Source of the DNA: Rotaria macrura
Taxonomy: Eukaryota; Rotifera; Eurotatoria; Philodinida; Philodinidae
Length of the DNA stretch: 64,000 nt
Reading direction: 5' to 3'
Assembly: GCA_900239685.1 (NCBI GenBank)
Contig: OENT01000598.1
Span: 29,847 to 93,846, forward strand
The position numbers and the translations under genes are program-made. Below are positions 44,884-58,069 of the stretch, piece by piece. The stretch's first letter is position 1. Each line of letters begins with the position of its first letter. Below the pieces are notes generated by a model. It was not told the origin of the DNA. It made no database searches and saw only the letters and a program-made list of their open reading frames with translations.

Positions 44884-47030
44884 TTATTTAAGAAAAGGAT
44901 TATCTGAAGGGATGCATTGACTACGAAAGTACAATAGTACAAGTGGAATGAAGATTATTTGTACGAGGATAATTAATAAGAATGCCCACCAATATGTTTT
45001 GAACATAGCTGAATAATTCGTAAGCAATAGAGAACTAAGTCCAGCACTAATGCTTAAAGTATTACTGTCGTCTAAAAGTAGCGGAAGACATTTATGAAAT
45101 TGGTCACAATAACCTTGATTTGAATTGCATAACGAACCATCTAAACAATAATAATATTTATGATTATCGATCATTCGATGTCCTAATCTAATCTTACATG
45201 GAAAATACAAAGGCTTAGAAGAATTTAAACTTGTATGAAGTGTATGATAAGGAACACATGAACCATCTTTTTCAAGACAAGCAATCATACATAATGTATC
45301 GTCGGATTCTTTTAATTGACAAGGCCGAAGAGAATGTAATGTACAAATAGACAATTGACATGAACCATTTCGACAAAGTAAAGCACCACCACCGCATATC
45401 GTATTGTCGGCTTTGAAATATTTTTTATCGGTATCAGGACAACTCGCTGAAGCACCCAAACATAGAACAGCTACTTTACAATCAGTCTCGGGACGGCATT
45501 GATGACCAGCAGGATGAAATTCACATGAAGATTTACAACAGGAACCAGCGGACTAAAGCGATTGAAATGTTCTTTTGCCTTTCAAATTTAAACTTACCGG
45601 GGAACAAACAGCACCGGGCTTGAGTTTACAATCGGATGCACAACAAGAATGAGCCGTACCGATTTCATCGCAAACTTCACCGACTGAAAATACACCATCA
45701 CATTTACTTTGAATTGTCTTTATAGTTGATAAACACTTTGGTTTCCATTTGCCCAACAGTTCTAAGTGTTTCCTAATCATCGTACAGTTAAACATAAAAT
45801 AATTGACTTACGAAATAACAGCTATTCAATGTTTTCAAAAGTGTTTTACATACGAAATGGAATCCAATGAACAATGAGAATAAACTCGATTATTCGGCAA
45901 ATATCCTTCGGTACTACTTGAATACATGAGATAGCTTCCACCTTCTTCATTCGACGGATCGCATTCTTTCTGTCGATCTTTAAATTCATTTATATTATCA
46001 TGATTTGCACTCATCGAATGGCCGATTTCATGAAAGAACGTCATTTCACCTCTAACCAATAGACATAAGATTTAGAAAAATACAACAACACAAATTCTAT
46101 GATAATAAAACACAAACAACATACTTATTCAAACTGTAACTAGAATAGAAGTAAACTAATTTAAATGCAGCAATAGACAACTGCGAACTTACTCACTACC
46201 ATCGAAACTAGCGGTAACAACACCTACATTAGCAGAATATCGAGGATTGAAGCCAGTATTCTTTGATGACCAACTGCTAATTTCTTTGAATTCCTTGCAA
46301 ACATTTCCCATCAATGACCATCCTAAATTTATCGATCCGTTGAATACAACAATTGTTGATCATCTCACTTGCCTAATGCTACAGTTTTGCCATCTGTTGA
46401 TGTAAGTTTTCTTGATGTAAATCCATAATAGAGACATGCTGATTCGCTATTAGTTGTTTTTTGATGATAATTAGCGAATAGAGCAATAAGATCCAAAAGT
46501 TCGTCGCTTTCTATCTTGGCTTCACAAAATTCTCGTAATGGATTCTGTTGACGATTGTCATTCGTATCTTGTTGATCACATATATTTTTTGTCACGACTA
46601 TAAATATAAATTCAATGGAATATCAGTCGTATGTCTGTATGAGTATCGAAACGAATTACGTGTTATTCCATGGACGAAGAATTGTAGGGTGATATTTTTT
46701 GTTTTTGCCGTGTACGGAAAACGATAAAGCTTATAGAGCTCATTAAGTCCTTCTACATTTCGATGAACATATGCACTTAGCAAATTATTTGCTTGAAAAT
46801 AATCCTGATCTGCTCGTGTTGTGTATGTCTATGTGATAAAAGATCATTGTTGATCATGGATAAATATCAAAAACAAAATTCATCTGTATAATCAATCGTA
46901 CCAACATCCATAATGGATAGTCAATGACGAAATGAATACTACAATAGAATGTATTGGCAATTGCTGTTTTAACACCAAAAGAGAAGACGAATGTGATAAC
47001 AAGGCAAATAGATCGATGTAGATGAGACAT
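44884..47030 (-). CDS. ADAM17-like membrane metalloprotease lacking a prodomain
   Basis: ADAM metzincins shed ectodomains of membrane proteins at the cell surface. Exons: 47030-46902, 46828-46660, 46597-46373, 46322-46197, 46049-45854, 45772-45598 and 45552-44884, in phase, 562 residues. A signal peptide (MSHLHRSICLVITFVFSFGV) leads straight into the catalytic domain. The zinc site is FFHEIGHSMSANHD and the Met-turn region is GGSYLMYS. A disintegrin/Cys-rich part follows (GEVCDEIGTAHSCCASDCKL, SCCKSSC, CRNGSCQ, GSCVPY). Near the end is one transmembrane helix (WWAFLLIILVQIIFIPLVLL) and a tail of about a dozen residues. The roughly 190-residue prodomain with Cys switch and furin site seen in ADAM10/17 is absent, and the cytoplasmic tail is very short. 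The spacing CDPSNEEGGSYLMYS resembles ADAM17 more than ADAM10. Intron 3 begins GC, not GT. Confidence 0.88.
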
Positions 47031-48443
47031 GAATCGACTTCTTTCGAGATAATCACTCAGATACTAGGCGCTTCACACAGATGCAAGTTAATTGATTTTC
47101 TTCAAACTATGATTTCGATCGATCGACGACGTTCATCGATAGATACTTATTGCCAATATAAACATTATTATTTGATATGACATCGAATAGGATCTCGTGT
47201 TCATTACTTCTGATAGTGATTGTTTAAACATGATTGTCAATCTGTAAGATATTTTGCCTGTTCGTTCGGATTTCTCCGTTGGTGAGCATCAACATAGTTC
47301 TTTATCAACTCTTTTTAATTAAACGATTGTTTCATTTCTTGAAAACTATTGATCATACATTTCATTCCTTTTGGGAAGCATATGTTTTCCTGAACAACAA
47401 ATTAAATTCAACACGGTTGACTTGACTTTTCTTCACAACGCATAATGTTGCATCCTGGTAAAACTGAATTTCACAACAAAATAAATTTAAAAAGAAATAT
47501 CTCTTCTGTTGAATACAAACTTTTTCAAATTAATCATATTTCACAAATATGCTATAAGACTACATCAAAATCCATCGAGATGATCAACATAGATTCTTTT
47601 GAACATCTTAGGAAAACAAAGATTTGATTCGGTGTTATCTTAACTTCTAATTAGACTAGGAAAATTCTTGTCTTAATTTTTATTCTTAAATTGAACTCTA
47701 GAGACATATTCAGTAAGAACAATAAGCTTCAGAAAATAATCAAATACTTATCTGAATTAGATTTATTCCGTTTACAATAGGACAAGAAGATTTTTCTATT
47801 TTCATTTTTCTTGTTATGTTAAAAGCTATTTTAGATCTGTAAATAGAAGAACAGTAAGAAAATAGTAAATTCCCAATTCATATTTCTCAATTCAATGATG
47901 CTCTGTGAGATTACACATTAAGTAGGAAAAAAAAGAATCTTTCATCTCCTATCGCATTTCAACTTGTAAATAAAGTTTATTATACCAGATATCAGCTGCA
48001 CAGAACATTTCTCTCGTATTCAATTCGAATTTCTGCTGACCTTCGACAAATTTATTGAACTATTAACATGTGTAGCTTAGGGTGTGTCACTTTATCTAGT
48101 TAAATAAAGTAATCATGGATGAACTTTACCGGAAAAAGGTCAATTTATACAGTGCAAACTACGTGTCTTTCTGACTACGGTCAAATATCATATAAATTAG
48201 AACGCCAACAGTGTGTTCTTAAACAAGACTTCTTTGTTTAATCAGTTGTTAGTTGAGAAATTGAATCCTAATACTTCAAGTCGTCTATTGATATTTTGAT
48301 ACAGCATCATAAATTAATAATGGTGCTGTATCAAAATATCAATACATGGTGTTAGATCACGACATTAGTATTAAATTGTGGAAGTTCGAACTTAACTTAC
48401 TTTAATTTTTCAAAGTAAAATAATAATGAAATACAAGTCCCGA

Positions 48444-48893
48444 CTTGTGATGGCCACTTTAACATTAAAACACTTTAAGAAAAGTGTTTAAGTTAAAGTG
48501 TTTCTACTTTAACTTTAAAGGTTACAGTTCAAGTGATTTAATTTTACTTTATTTTTTAAAGTTAACGTCAATTTTCTTTTTTTTTATACTTATCACTACC
48601 CAGACTGGTTGATTGACGCCCGCTATAGATTCTCTGCAACTTATGAGACGACCAAAAAAAAATGAAAAAATAAACTAGTTTCACGCAACTTTATACAACT
48701 TTAAATTTTAAGATTACAGTATAGAGTTATTTAAAGTCGTTTTAAATTGCATTATTTTTCATTCTTTTCTTGTCGTCTCATAGGTTGCAGAGGTTCTGGT
48801 GAGCATTAATCAACCAGTCCGGATAGTGATAAGTATAAAAGAGAAAATTGACGTTAACTTTAAATTTAAACTTAAGTTAAAGTGCCACCCCTA
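48444..48893. mobile_element. hAT-type MITE with long inverted arms
   Basis: The right end AAGTTAAAGTGCCACCCCTA matches the family at 42895-43127. The left end (TGTGATGGCCACTTTAAC) is degraded. Inside, about 100 bp on each side pair as inverted arms (TATACTTATCACTA...GGTTGATT against AATCAACC...TAGTGATAAGTATA). Flanks TCCCGACT and TCCCATCG share TCCC, perhaps an eroded target duplication. Non-coding. Confidence 0.7.
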
Positions 48894-49857
48894 TCCCATC
48901 GTCTAGTTTACAAAACTTCTTGGAACATGTCATGGTTCTTCAGAGTACACATTTCGGTATTTCGATTCGCATGTTTGTGCAATTCTAGAGTTCAACTAGA
49001 TTAGATTCTAGATCATATTGTAAGAAATCTTGAACAAGCTCTCTTATAGACATCAAGTATTTAATATTTAGACTCTCTTATATGGATTATAAAAAACTTG
49101 CAGTTCTTCTTTGAAAGCACTTGATTTTCAAGATACGAGTTTTCTAGAAGCTTGACATCTGTCAGTAAGTTCTAAAAACTAGACATATTAAATGTTGGAT
49201 AAAATTTATCAAAATCTCTTTCAACTGAAATTCGAACCATGATCGAGCTTTTCTTAGGGCGCTAAGCTTAATCGATAGACAAGCAATCATTGAAAACGAA
49301 AGGATGCACCAGAACATATCTTGATTATCATCTGCTAGAGTTCATGGTGATTCGAAAAATAAAAACCACACAATACAAAAGACTTTAATATTCTAAGAGA
49401 ACGCTAAAATGGTGGAAAAAATGACTTGAGTACTTGTTTTTGAGGTTTGTCAGCAGACTCATGTAGAGAACAAGTGAACACGTGTGATAACATCGTTTCT
49501 GCTTTTCATACATTAGCTTCATCTTCTGTTTATGATGTCAGAACAAATGATAAGTGGCTAACTCTCATCTCATCGAACTCTTACATGCAAAGAGTTTCTT
49601 CGGACTATACTCTCTGAAAAATATTGTGAGATAAATCATCGTGACTAAATGTCGAATTGAAAAGAAAACTTTTAATATTATGGAAAAATGTTTTTGAATT
49701 TCAGTTATTCAAATCAGTTGAACATCATGAATTATGGTTGAAATGATAATCTCAATACGAAACAAAGCACTGGACCATAATCAAGATCACTAATTGATAT
49801 TGATTTGATATCTCCATCGATGAGAACAATCGTACTGCTAGTATTCGAAAACGAACC

Positions 49858-50290
49858 ACACATATATGTATATGTTGGAGAAGAAATCAAAACTCAGGGC
49901 AATTTACAGTTTCCCTAGGGGAAATTCAAACTTGTTTGTATTGTTTATATAATTTTCGATTTCCCTGAAATAATTAAAAATAAATATTCGTCTTGACGTC
50001 TGGACGAGAATGTTTGTGCGCACGTCCATCATCTTTGTTGATGTAGCTGTAGCAGAGTCAGTTTAAATGAACAATATAAGTGCTGGTTTGATTGGTATGG
50101 GTCCACATCTTGCTACAGTCACACCCACGTATAGACCGACATCCACCAACATCATCATCCAAATAGTAAATTTTCACCTATTTCAGAAAAAATCGAAAGT
50201 TATGTAAAAAAAATTACAAAAATGTTTTTATTTGCCCTAGAGGAATTTTAAATTGCCCTGAATTTTAACTTCCTCCCGAACATATATGTG
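49858..50290. mobile_element. Non-autonomous element with about 65-bp inverted ends
   Basis: The left end begins ACACATATATG and continues to CAGGGCAATTTA and CCCTAGGG. The right end is the imperfect inverted copy (CCCTAGAGG, TAAATTGCCCTG, CATATATGTG). About 430 bp, no coding frame. The target duplication is not clear and the superfamily is not assigned. Confidence 0.6.
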
Positions 50291-50657
50291 CAAGTACATC
50301 ATGTTAAATATGAATGGAACCTATAGTTATCACGACGATTTATGAATTGTATTAAATGTAAATTCAATATTGATGCGGCAATGATCGTAAATAGGCGAAA
50401 TGTTGACTATCAGCATACCACCTTTCAACGTAAATCTATTCGATCAATGACGTTCTTATCTATAAAGTATTGAAAGAAACGATAGGACGACCATGTATAT
50501 ATATATAACCATATGTGCATCGCAAACGATTGCAACTGACTTAGCTTTAGTGTAAATGTGCGTTTCTAAGGCCTGAATGATCACCATGTAGATTTGATGA
50601 CTTGCATCATTTTCACTTTTCATAATGATCACTTGAAAATATTTCATATTGATTTAG

Positions 50658-52209
50658 AAAGTATTGCAAAAAACAACTTGTTAATGATTGCTGATGTTCG
50701 AAAAGAGAAAGGATTTGATGGTGAGTGTTGACATATACCTTCAATAGAGTGCTGTTAAACTGAAGTGTTCATTTCATACATAATACAGACTGATTACGAA
50801 AGAACAACGAGTGAGAAAAGTACAAAGCGAGTCTTGTTTGCTCAATTAAATTAACGTTTGCATCGGCAAAAGACTTTTCAAAATTAGTGTTTAATTGAAT
50901 CTAACTGTATCAGACGAAAGCATTGATCTTAATCGAATACGAGAGAAAAGTCACATAAAACTTGACAAATTAATTTTAAGAAACAAATACAAAGAAAATC
51001 GACGTATTCTATTTTCAGAACACGTCGCGTGTCTTTTAGAACATAGGAAACTCTGAAGTTTGGCATAGAACTTAAAAGTAACTATGAATTAATTAATGAT
51101 TAGATTAGATTTACTTATTAGCATGAGGTATTCTAATAATATAAACTGATGTAATGCGATATGTGAAAGACAGTCTATAATAAGAAACGAAGAAATTTTT
51201 CAAAACATGAATAAAAATTGATGTCTAATAACTCATTGATATCAAAGCAATAATTTCGTTATGCTTACGAATTTTTTGTACGTATTTTTATCAATATTTG
51301 ATTTAAATACTGCATACGTATATGGAGTGAAAAATGTATAGAATATTAAATATAAGCGCCACGGCTTTGATCCCTTTCATTTCTTTTCGTTAATCACCTT
51401 CTTTTCTTCCTATATATCCTATCTATACATTACCTGTTTTACTCTTCAAACGATACATGAGACATTGTTCTAGTAGCATCGATGTTATATTTAGTTAAAA
51501 AATAGCATTCAAGAAGGAATGAAGCAACAATAAACTGCATCATTCTTTCAAATAAAACAACAACTCCAGCGTCTGATCCGATATTACTGTGCGCATCAAC
51601 GTTACGTGCAACAACGACGTCACTCAATGCGTTACAGATCCATGGTATCGACAAAAGCTCGAATTCGTATGTTATGCCAATAAGTTATATTGACAGCTTC
51701 GTTTTTCTTGTTATCCACTATCGAGATGTTAATGGAGAAAAAATACCAGATGCATATCCTGATTTGCCATCGACGTACAAATTACAACCTACAGATCGGT
51801 TCAATGTTCTACGATGAAAGCATACGACCTTGATTTTCCTCTGTGTAAATTGAGTAGAAAAGAAAAACAACTTGTATTGCAAACGAGGAATGATTAATTC
51901 TTGTTTATCAAAGAACTCGTTTCGAGACGTCTTTTTTATGTATATTATAATTGAAGAGTACATTGAGAAGTTATATATTGTTTACTAATTGAAATCGAAT
52001 AGAGACGAAGGAAAACTATATTCCACCTTGGCAATTTATATAGTATGCAAATGACATGCTGTTTTTTTCTTTTCTAACAGATCGAATCATACGACGAACA
52101 AAACATTGATGTTTCCGTCTCTCATACTGTTAGCTGTCGATCTCCATCTGCAAAAGAAGAACGTCGTAAACTGGTCACTATTCGTCAAAATCCGGCAATC
52201 GATAAGTAA
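50658..52209 (+). CDS. Possible exons of an unrecognised gene
   Basis: Two exon-like pieces. 50658-50720 lies between GATTTAG and GTGAGT and reads SIAKNNLLMIADVRKEKGFD. 52081-52209 follows an excellent TTTTCTAACAG acceptor, encodes 43 codons (starting IESYDEQNIDVSVSHTVSC) and stops at TAA. Their phases do not join directly, so at least one exon is missing between them, and no start was found. Both are hydrophilic and protein-like. No family is recognised; they may belong to different genes. Confidence 0.35.
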
Positions 52210-52982
52210 TTAATTCAATAGTCCTGTGCAAATCATCGAAGTGGATTTATATGTACATAGTTTTTCATTTTTAATTTTGAAATACTTGTAATTTGAATAA
52301 TTTAATAATGAAAAATAATAATGACTCATCGTTTTCATATCTGCATAGTTTCATTCTAGAACGAGAAACACTACTGCGTCGTTCATTGATACATTCTAAT
52401 CGTCGACTACTCAATTCGACACTCGACCCCTTAATTCTAGTCTATTGCTCGATGCATTCAATTGGATTGTATTGATATTTAATCTGTATAGTTCATACAT
52501 GTTTTAACGAACTGTGTTCTAGTTCATTCATTGATATTTTATCTCTAATTGAGATTAAGTTTTTTTTTGAAGAATCACTTTGCATAAAATCAAACATGAA
52601 TCATTTCGATCTTATTAGCATGAAATCAGCATGTTTAGTCTATGATGTTTAGTCTGCGTTATGATAATGATTTTCATCGTAGTTTAAACATAGGCTTGAA
52701 CACTTCAGCGAACGAGCCACTGCCACCATAAATCATAGATGAAGTCGTCGAGTGTTACTCAACAAATATCGATAACCTTAAGAATAATAAGAAGACAAAT
52801 AGAAGTAACTCTTAACGATCATTATTCTGCTCGTTATTGACCATCGAAGCGTTTTATGAAGAACGTGTGAACGCAAATATTTTTATTTTGATTAGATCAA
52901 ACCGTTCGAAGTCGATTTCAGCGTAGACATTTGAAAAAAAAGCAATACTCCATAAATATGATCAGGGTCAAGACAAGTGGAA
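52210..52982. other. Intergenic spacer before coiled-coil gene
   Basis: AT-rich. Presumed 3' UTR of the preceding exon and the upstream region of the next gene. A 60-codon frame at 52293-52475 is not supported. Confidence 0.4.
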
Positions 52983-55900
52983 ATGTCTGATGACTTATTT
53001 GACTTTGAAAAGGAAAAAGATATTCTTCATTCTAACAAGCAAATTTCTCAACAGGTTGATATTTGATTTTTAAATTGATCCGGCCATATTTGGACATGAA
53101 AAACATCACCATAGAAATGATGTGTGAATACTAAAAATTAACAAAATAATAGACAGATACGTATTCTCGAGAATGAATAACTCGAGACGAAGAAAGAATA
53201 GAGGAAAATGCATTTCTATTAACATTGTTAAACGAGCACAATTGAACCTTTCTTTTATTTGGTATTTCATAAGTGTTCTTAAATGTTTCCGTGGAGAGAT
53301 TCAGCGTGAGCATAATTTTCTTTAATTTATCTTATAAACCTGATCGGGGTCATGAGTTGCACAGTCAACAACAATCATATATTTAATAGTATTGATTTTC
53401 TCGATAGCCCAAAGGAAAAAAAAACAAAATAACTTTATTGTTCTTGTTCGAGCTTAACAAAAAAAAGTAGAAGGATAATGAATATTTATTCCCCGACAAC
53501 AATTTCTTATAATTTGGATTCCAGTTTGGACTAATGTCAAGTGGTGTTCATAATATACTTATGGGACTACTGCTACTGATTTATGCTAATTCATTGTATG
53601 CAATGTGAAACATTGAGGTTTTTAGTCTATCGTACGTACATTTCTTTTATGGGCAATTACTATCGAATGACATATTGCGTGGACATTTTATCTTTAATGT
53701 ATAGTTGTCGACAAAAGAATATGTGAAAGAAGATAAATAACAGTGTCTACTCGATGTCTACAGCAAATACACATGTTGCTCTCACTAAGTAGAATTTCTC
53801 CTTTCTGCCTTTATTCTTCACATTTCTTTCTTTCCTTCTTTTTTCCTTCTATGGAATCTCACTTCTCTCAGATGTTTGACAATACGAGAACAGATTGTGA
53901 AGAGAAAAGAAAGAGAGAAGTAGATTCTTTTTCATTTTGACTAAAACTCTCTTCCACTTTCAAAGAGATTTGCATTTATATATTCAATCTGACATTCATA
54001 TTCATTATTTGTTCACACCTGAGCTCGTCATCATCACTAGAATAATACGAAATTCAGGTAGCTTATGACGATTCAATTGATTGTCAAACTAACAACACGA
54101 TAGTCTTACCAGACGAGAAGCAACAGCCATTTCATTAATTGTGTTCATCTAACGATGAAAGTAAGCTTATCTGTGTATTTAATTTCTTTTTCATTAATTA
54201 AATCAAATCAGACTTCAAATTTCCAACTAATAGTTTTCTCGATCCTACAAGAGATTTTTAATTTTTATATTGGAAATTTTTCTTGACTGTGACCAGACGC
54301 CTAGACTATCCTACACTCGTCATAATGTACAAACACATTATGTTGCATTATTTACTTTTATTTCTATTGATATAAATCTAAATCTAAAGCTGAGTACTCA
54401 AACACATACACACACATATGCTCTAATAATCAATCTTATTATACAAATCATGTTTCAAGTTTTGTCAATCATGCTTAAATTAGTAATAGAATTTGTTGCG
54501 TCTGGCAAGAACTGAGAAAAATGCAAGAGAAAATTTTAGTTTGCTTAATTAGATAACCTTGAAATAATTCTCATAATTATTTAGAATGATACTGTGATAA
54601 TTCAACATCCGTCTGTATCAGGCATTACTCTAGTCAAACCGCTCATGTCAAAAACGCTTGTATATCGAACAAATAAAGAAATTGATAAATGCAGTGAACT
54701 CTTACGAAATATCTTATGTGTTCAAGGTAAAAAATCAATGATTTTTTTTTCTAAAGGATTTTTCAATGTTTTTCTTTTGAATAATAATTTGAAGAATCAC
54801 GTCGAAATGCGAATCATTCAGCTGCGCGTGAAGTAGATCGAAAAAAGCAACATCAACAACAATCACCAATAAATGTAAAATCGAAACAGCCAAGTAGAAA
54901 AGCTAATGCCATTAAATCGTCCTTCATCAAAACTAGTAAGCTTATTGACTTTAAAAGAGAACGAGAGTTGCAATAACAATGAGAGTACTCGATCTAATTT
55001 ACAGACGCAGAAATAGATGAACATCGATCATCTTATTCACAAAGCAAAACTTCACATTCAACCAATGGAGTCACAATGAAGGTTTGTTCTTATTGTATAC
55101 TTGTTTGTATCGTCTTTTAGTCACAATCGCATATTTACAAATGATTGAAGCTAAATCACCAAGTGACTATTCATTTCTAGTACCTTGCCTTGTGCAAGAT
55201 ATGATGTACATGACATAATGCACCAGAAGTGGTTCATTAAAACAACAAAGGAAAGATTCAATTTCTTCGGCATGACTGCTTCTTTTAAATGTTTTGAAAT
55301 AATTCTTTAAGACATCTAGAGATAATTGCTACCTTTACTTTTAGGAATCTTCATTAATTAAGAATCGTGTAAGTTCGAGTAAATCTCGTAAATATGCTGG
55401 ACGTTCTCCATCTCTAACGCGGAAGTCTTACCAACGCGTTAAGTCCCCATCGAAAAGAAATCCTCCAAAAAAGTCTTCTCCATCAACCGTACGTCTTCGT
55501 ATTCGAAATAAAAAAGATTTGATTCGAAGTTCATCGTGTAATGATCTAATATCCAGACAATCGAATCGTGTACATCAAGAAGAGAAACGTTTGATTCTCG
55601 ATAAATTTATTACATACTTAACGCGTATTCGAATGATTTCCAAGCAAATTCGAACTCGCAATATTGAAAATATTCAAGGTTAATATATTATGAACGGAAG
55701 AAAAAGCACTTTTCATTGTACGAGATAATATTTAGATGCTGTGTGTTGTCATTTATGGAATGAACTTGAAAGTTCTCTTTCGTCTGCTCTGTTGTACGCC
55801 AATGATAATATACAATTTCAGCTATCATTAGGGCCTTTGCAAAGTGAAATAGTCCAACTGCGAAAGTAAGCTAAGAGAGAAAAAGGAATCCTTTGAAGAA

Positions 55901-58069
55901 ACATTGCTTTTAAAGACAATTGCATGCAGCCAACGTTCAATTACATGACTACGATCTCACACGTCGTAATGATGAAAAATGTTTGTTTCATTTTCATTCC
56001 TCATATTCCTCATCTATTCATTGTTTGTATTCTTCGAATAGATATTAATTTACAAAAACAATTTCATACAACTCAACGTCAATGTAGAGACTTACTAGTA
56101 CATAATACGGAATTAAGAACGAAATGTCAACAATTACAAGATAAAATGAATCAGTTAGAACGAAATAATATTCGCCTTATACAACGATCGACTCGAGAGG
56201 TCAATTTTTAGTTTTTTTAAAATTGATTTTCGTAAAAATTTCGTTTCCAGGATCTTCGTTCTCTCGCCAAGCCTTCTCCCGTGATTTCATCGGATAAAAA
56301 CTTTGATTTCCGTGAACAAATAATACTATTGAAAGAAAAACTATATCATACTTATGATGATCTTGCAACATTGTTTAATAGAAATCACACACTTGAAAAT
56401 TCCATTAAAGAAAAAGATCAAGAATTATTATTGTGTAAACAACAGATCAGGTATTGCATTGAAATAATACAATGATGAAAGCATACTTGTTTTCCTTTCG
56501 TTTCACTTTCTAGTAATGTAAAACAAGCAGCGCAGAGTCTTTTATATGATCTTAATAATCAGTCGATGACAGACAAAATCAAACGATTCATAGACAACCT
56601 TCTAATTGATCACAACTGCAATGGAATAAAAACAAAGTAAAATTTTTTCTTAGGTTTTTCTCTTGAAAACAGTATTACTCGTGAAACATAGAATGACTAT
56701 TTCGAATAAAACAGATAGGATACAGAAATGATTGTTTCATGTTGTGATTGATTTGTTCCAGTAGTAACATGATAACTACTCTACACGTAACACGGTGCTT
56801 GAAAAAATAAGCGTTTCGATTTTAAATATCGTGACATTATTCTGTTAATAGAAGTTAATACACATCAGTGAGTGTATTTACTTGTGCTCTCAGTGAATCT
56901 GAAATAAGATTTCCTTATTTTAAATGTTACATTCTCAAAACAATAGACATGATTGACAGTCTTTTTAATAGGCTTACTTGAAAGGAGAGACTTTTCGTCC
57001 GCAAATTCAAGAGTTTCTAAGTCTGGGAATCATATTCTGTTTGTCAGGGAGTGAAAACTTTCAACTGAATTCTATATGAAAACGATTCGTTGATTATTTC
57101 TTTAGAATAATATTCTCAAATCTCAGAACATCTCTCACATATAGCTGAAAAGTGTTTTTCTCGATATGAAAATAGAGATGAAGAAAAAAAAACCAGTTTT
57201 ACCTCTATTCTATTTTTTATACCGGGTACTGTCAGTGAAACTGCAAGTTATCTTAGCATTTTCCTAAAGTAGAAATCCTCTTCTTTTCAAGTGTAACATG
57301 CCAAACCAGTAAACCTTACTTCAGCTTCATTGAGAGTACCAATGAAACGTATTCACTTATGTACGTTAGATATTACAAGTAAGGCATCGATAAAAAAATG
57401 CTTTCTGATGCAATCCTTTTATAACAAAAACGTTGAACTCGAATATCTCTAATCGCATTACCCTAGTATACTTTATGAGTAGGCATTCGCTTAAGTGTTG
57501 AATAATTATGTTGCTAATGCCCACTATTTAATCCTAGTTACCAAGGACAGTAATACGAACGGAAGAGAAATTTCTCCAATCTTGACTTGAAGCTAACACT
57601 ATAGCTACTTTCTTTATTTGTGTAAAAGACTTTTCTATTCGTATAATTTTGCATAGAATACTATACATACATAATAGAGCAGAGAAACATGGTAAAGATG
57701 AATTTCGAAATAATTATATTGTTCAACCTTCCTCCCAATTACCATCAGTAAGCATAGCAACTCAATTTATATAAAACATGTAATTTTCATAATTCAATTC
57801 AAATGAATGTGAGACAACGCGCTGTTTTTCTCTAAACCAAGAGATACACACTCGTGCAGATTGGTAAAATTTCTTTCTGTTGGCTATTTTACTATTCTAT
57901 TAAGTACAAGACAAATAGTGAATTAAATAAAATAAAATATAGAGATTTGAATTCAAAATTGAAAAGTTCGATTATCTTGATTGAGCAAGATGTCTCTTCT
58001 GTGAACTACTTAGATTTATTCATTCTTCAAGATTTAATTGACAATGAGAGAATCACATTGAATTCATGA
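52983..58069 (+). CDS. Coiled-coil protein, family not recognised
   Basis: Thirteen exons join in perfect phase: 52983-53054, 54113-54160, 54585-54726, 54795-54935, 55005-55081, 55345-55678, 55736-55865, 55916-55965, 56042-56199, 56251-56450, 56514-56636, 57657-57747 and 57905-58069, giving 576 residues. Exons 3-11 are firmly coding; exons 1-2 (start MSDDLFDFEKEKDILHSNK) and 12-13 rest on splice sites and phase. The centre is a basic, Ser/Lys/Arg-rich region (KSPSKRNPPKKSSPS) followed by heptad-type helices (LRKQLHAANVQLHDYDL, LRTKCQQLQDKMNQLERNN, HTLENSIKEKDQELLLCKQQ). Such an order suggests a centrosomal or cytoskeletal protein, but this is only inference. Exon 11 can splice either to exon 12 or, with the same phase, to the exon at 59249. 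Confidence 0.65.

Larger units (their letters stand above)
47031..50657. other. Gene-poor interval with two inverted-repeat elements
   Basis: No gene is supported. Two terminal-inverted-repeat elements lie at 48444-48893 and 49858-50290 (listed separately). A pair of facing repeats near 48290-48345 (TTGATATTTTGATACAGCA and its complement) forms a further small hairpin. Confidence 0.45.

Noticed and set aside
51439-51654. 71-codon minus-strand frame with a hydrophobic stretch
   Set aside because: Membrane-protein-like, but no family resemblance and no exon partners were found.
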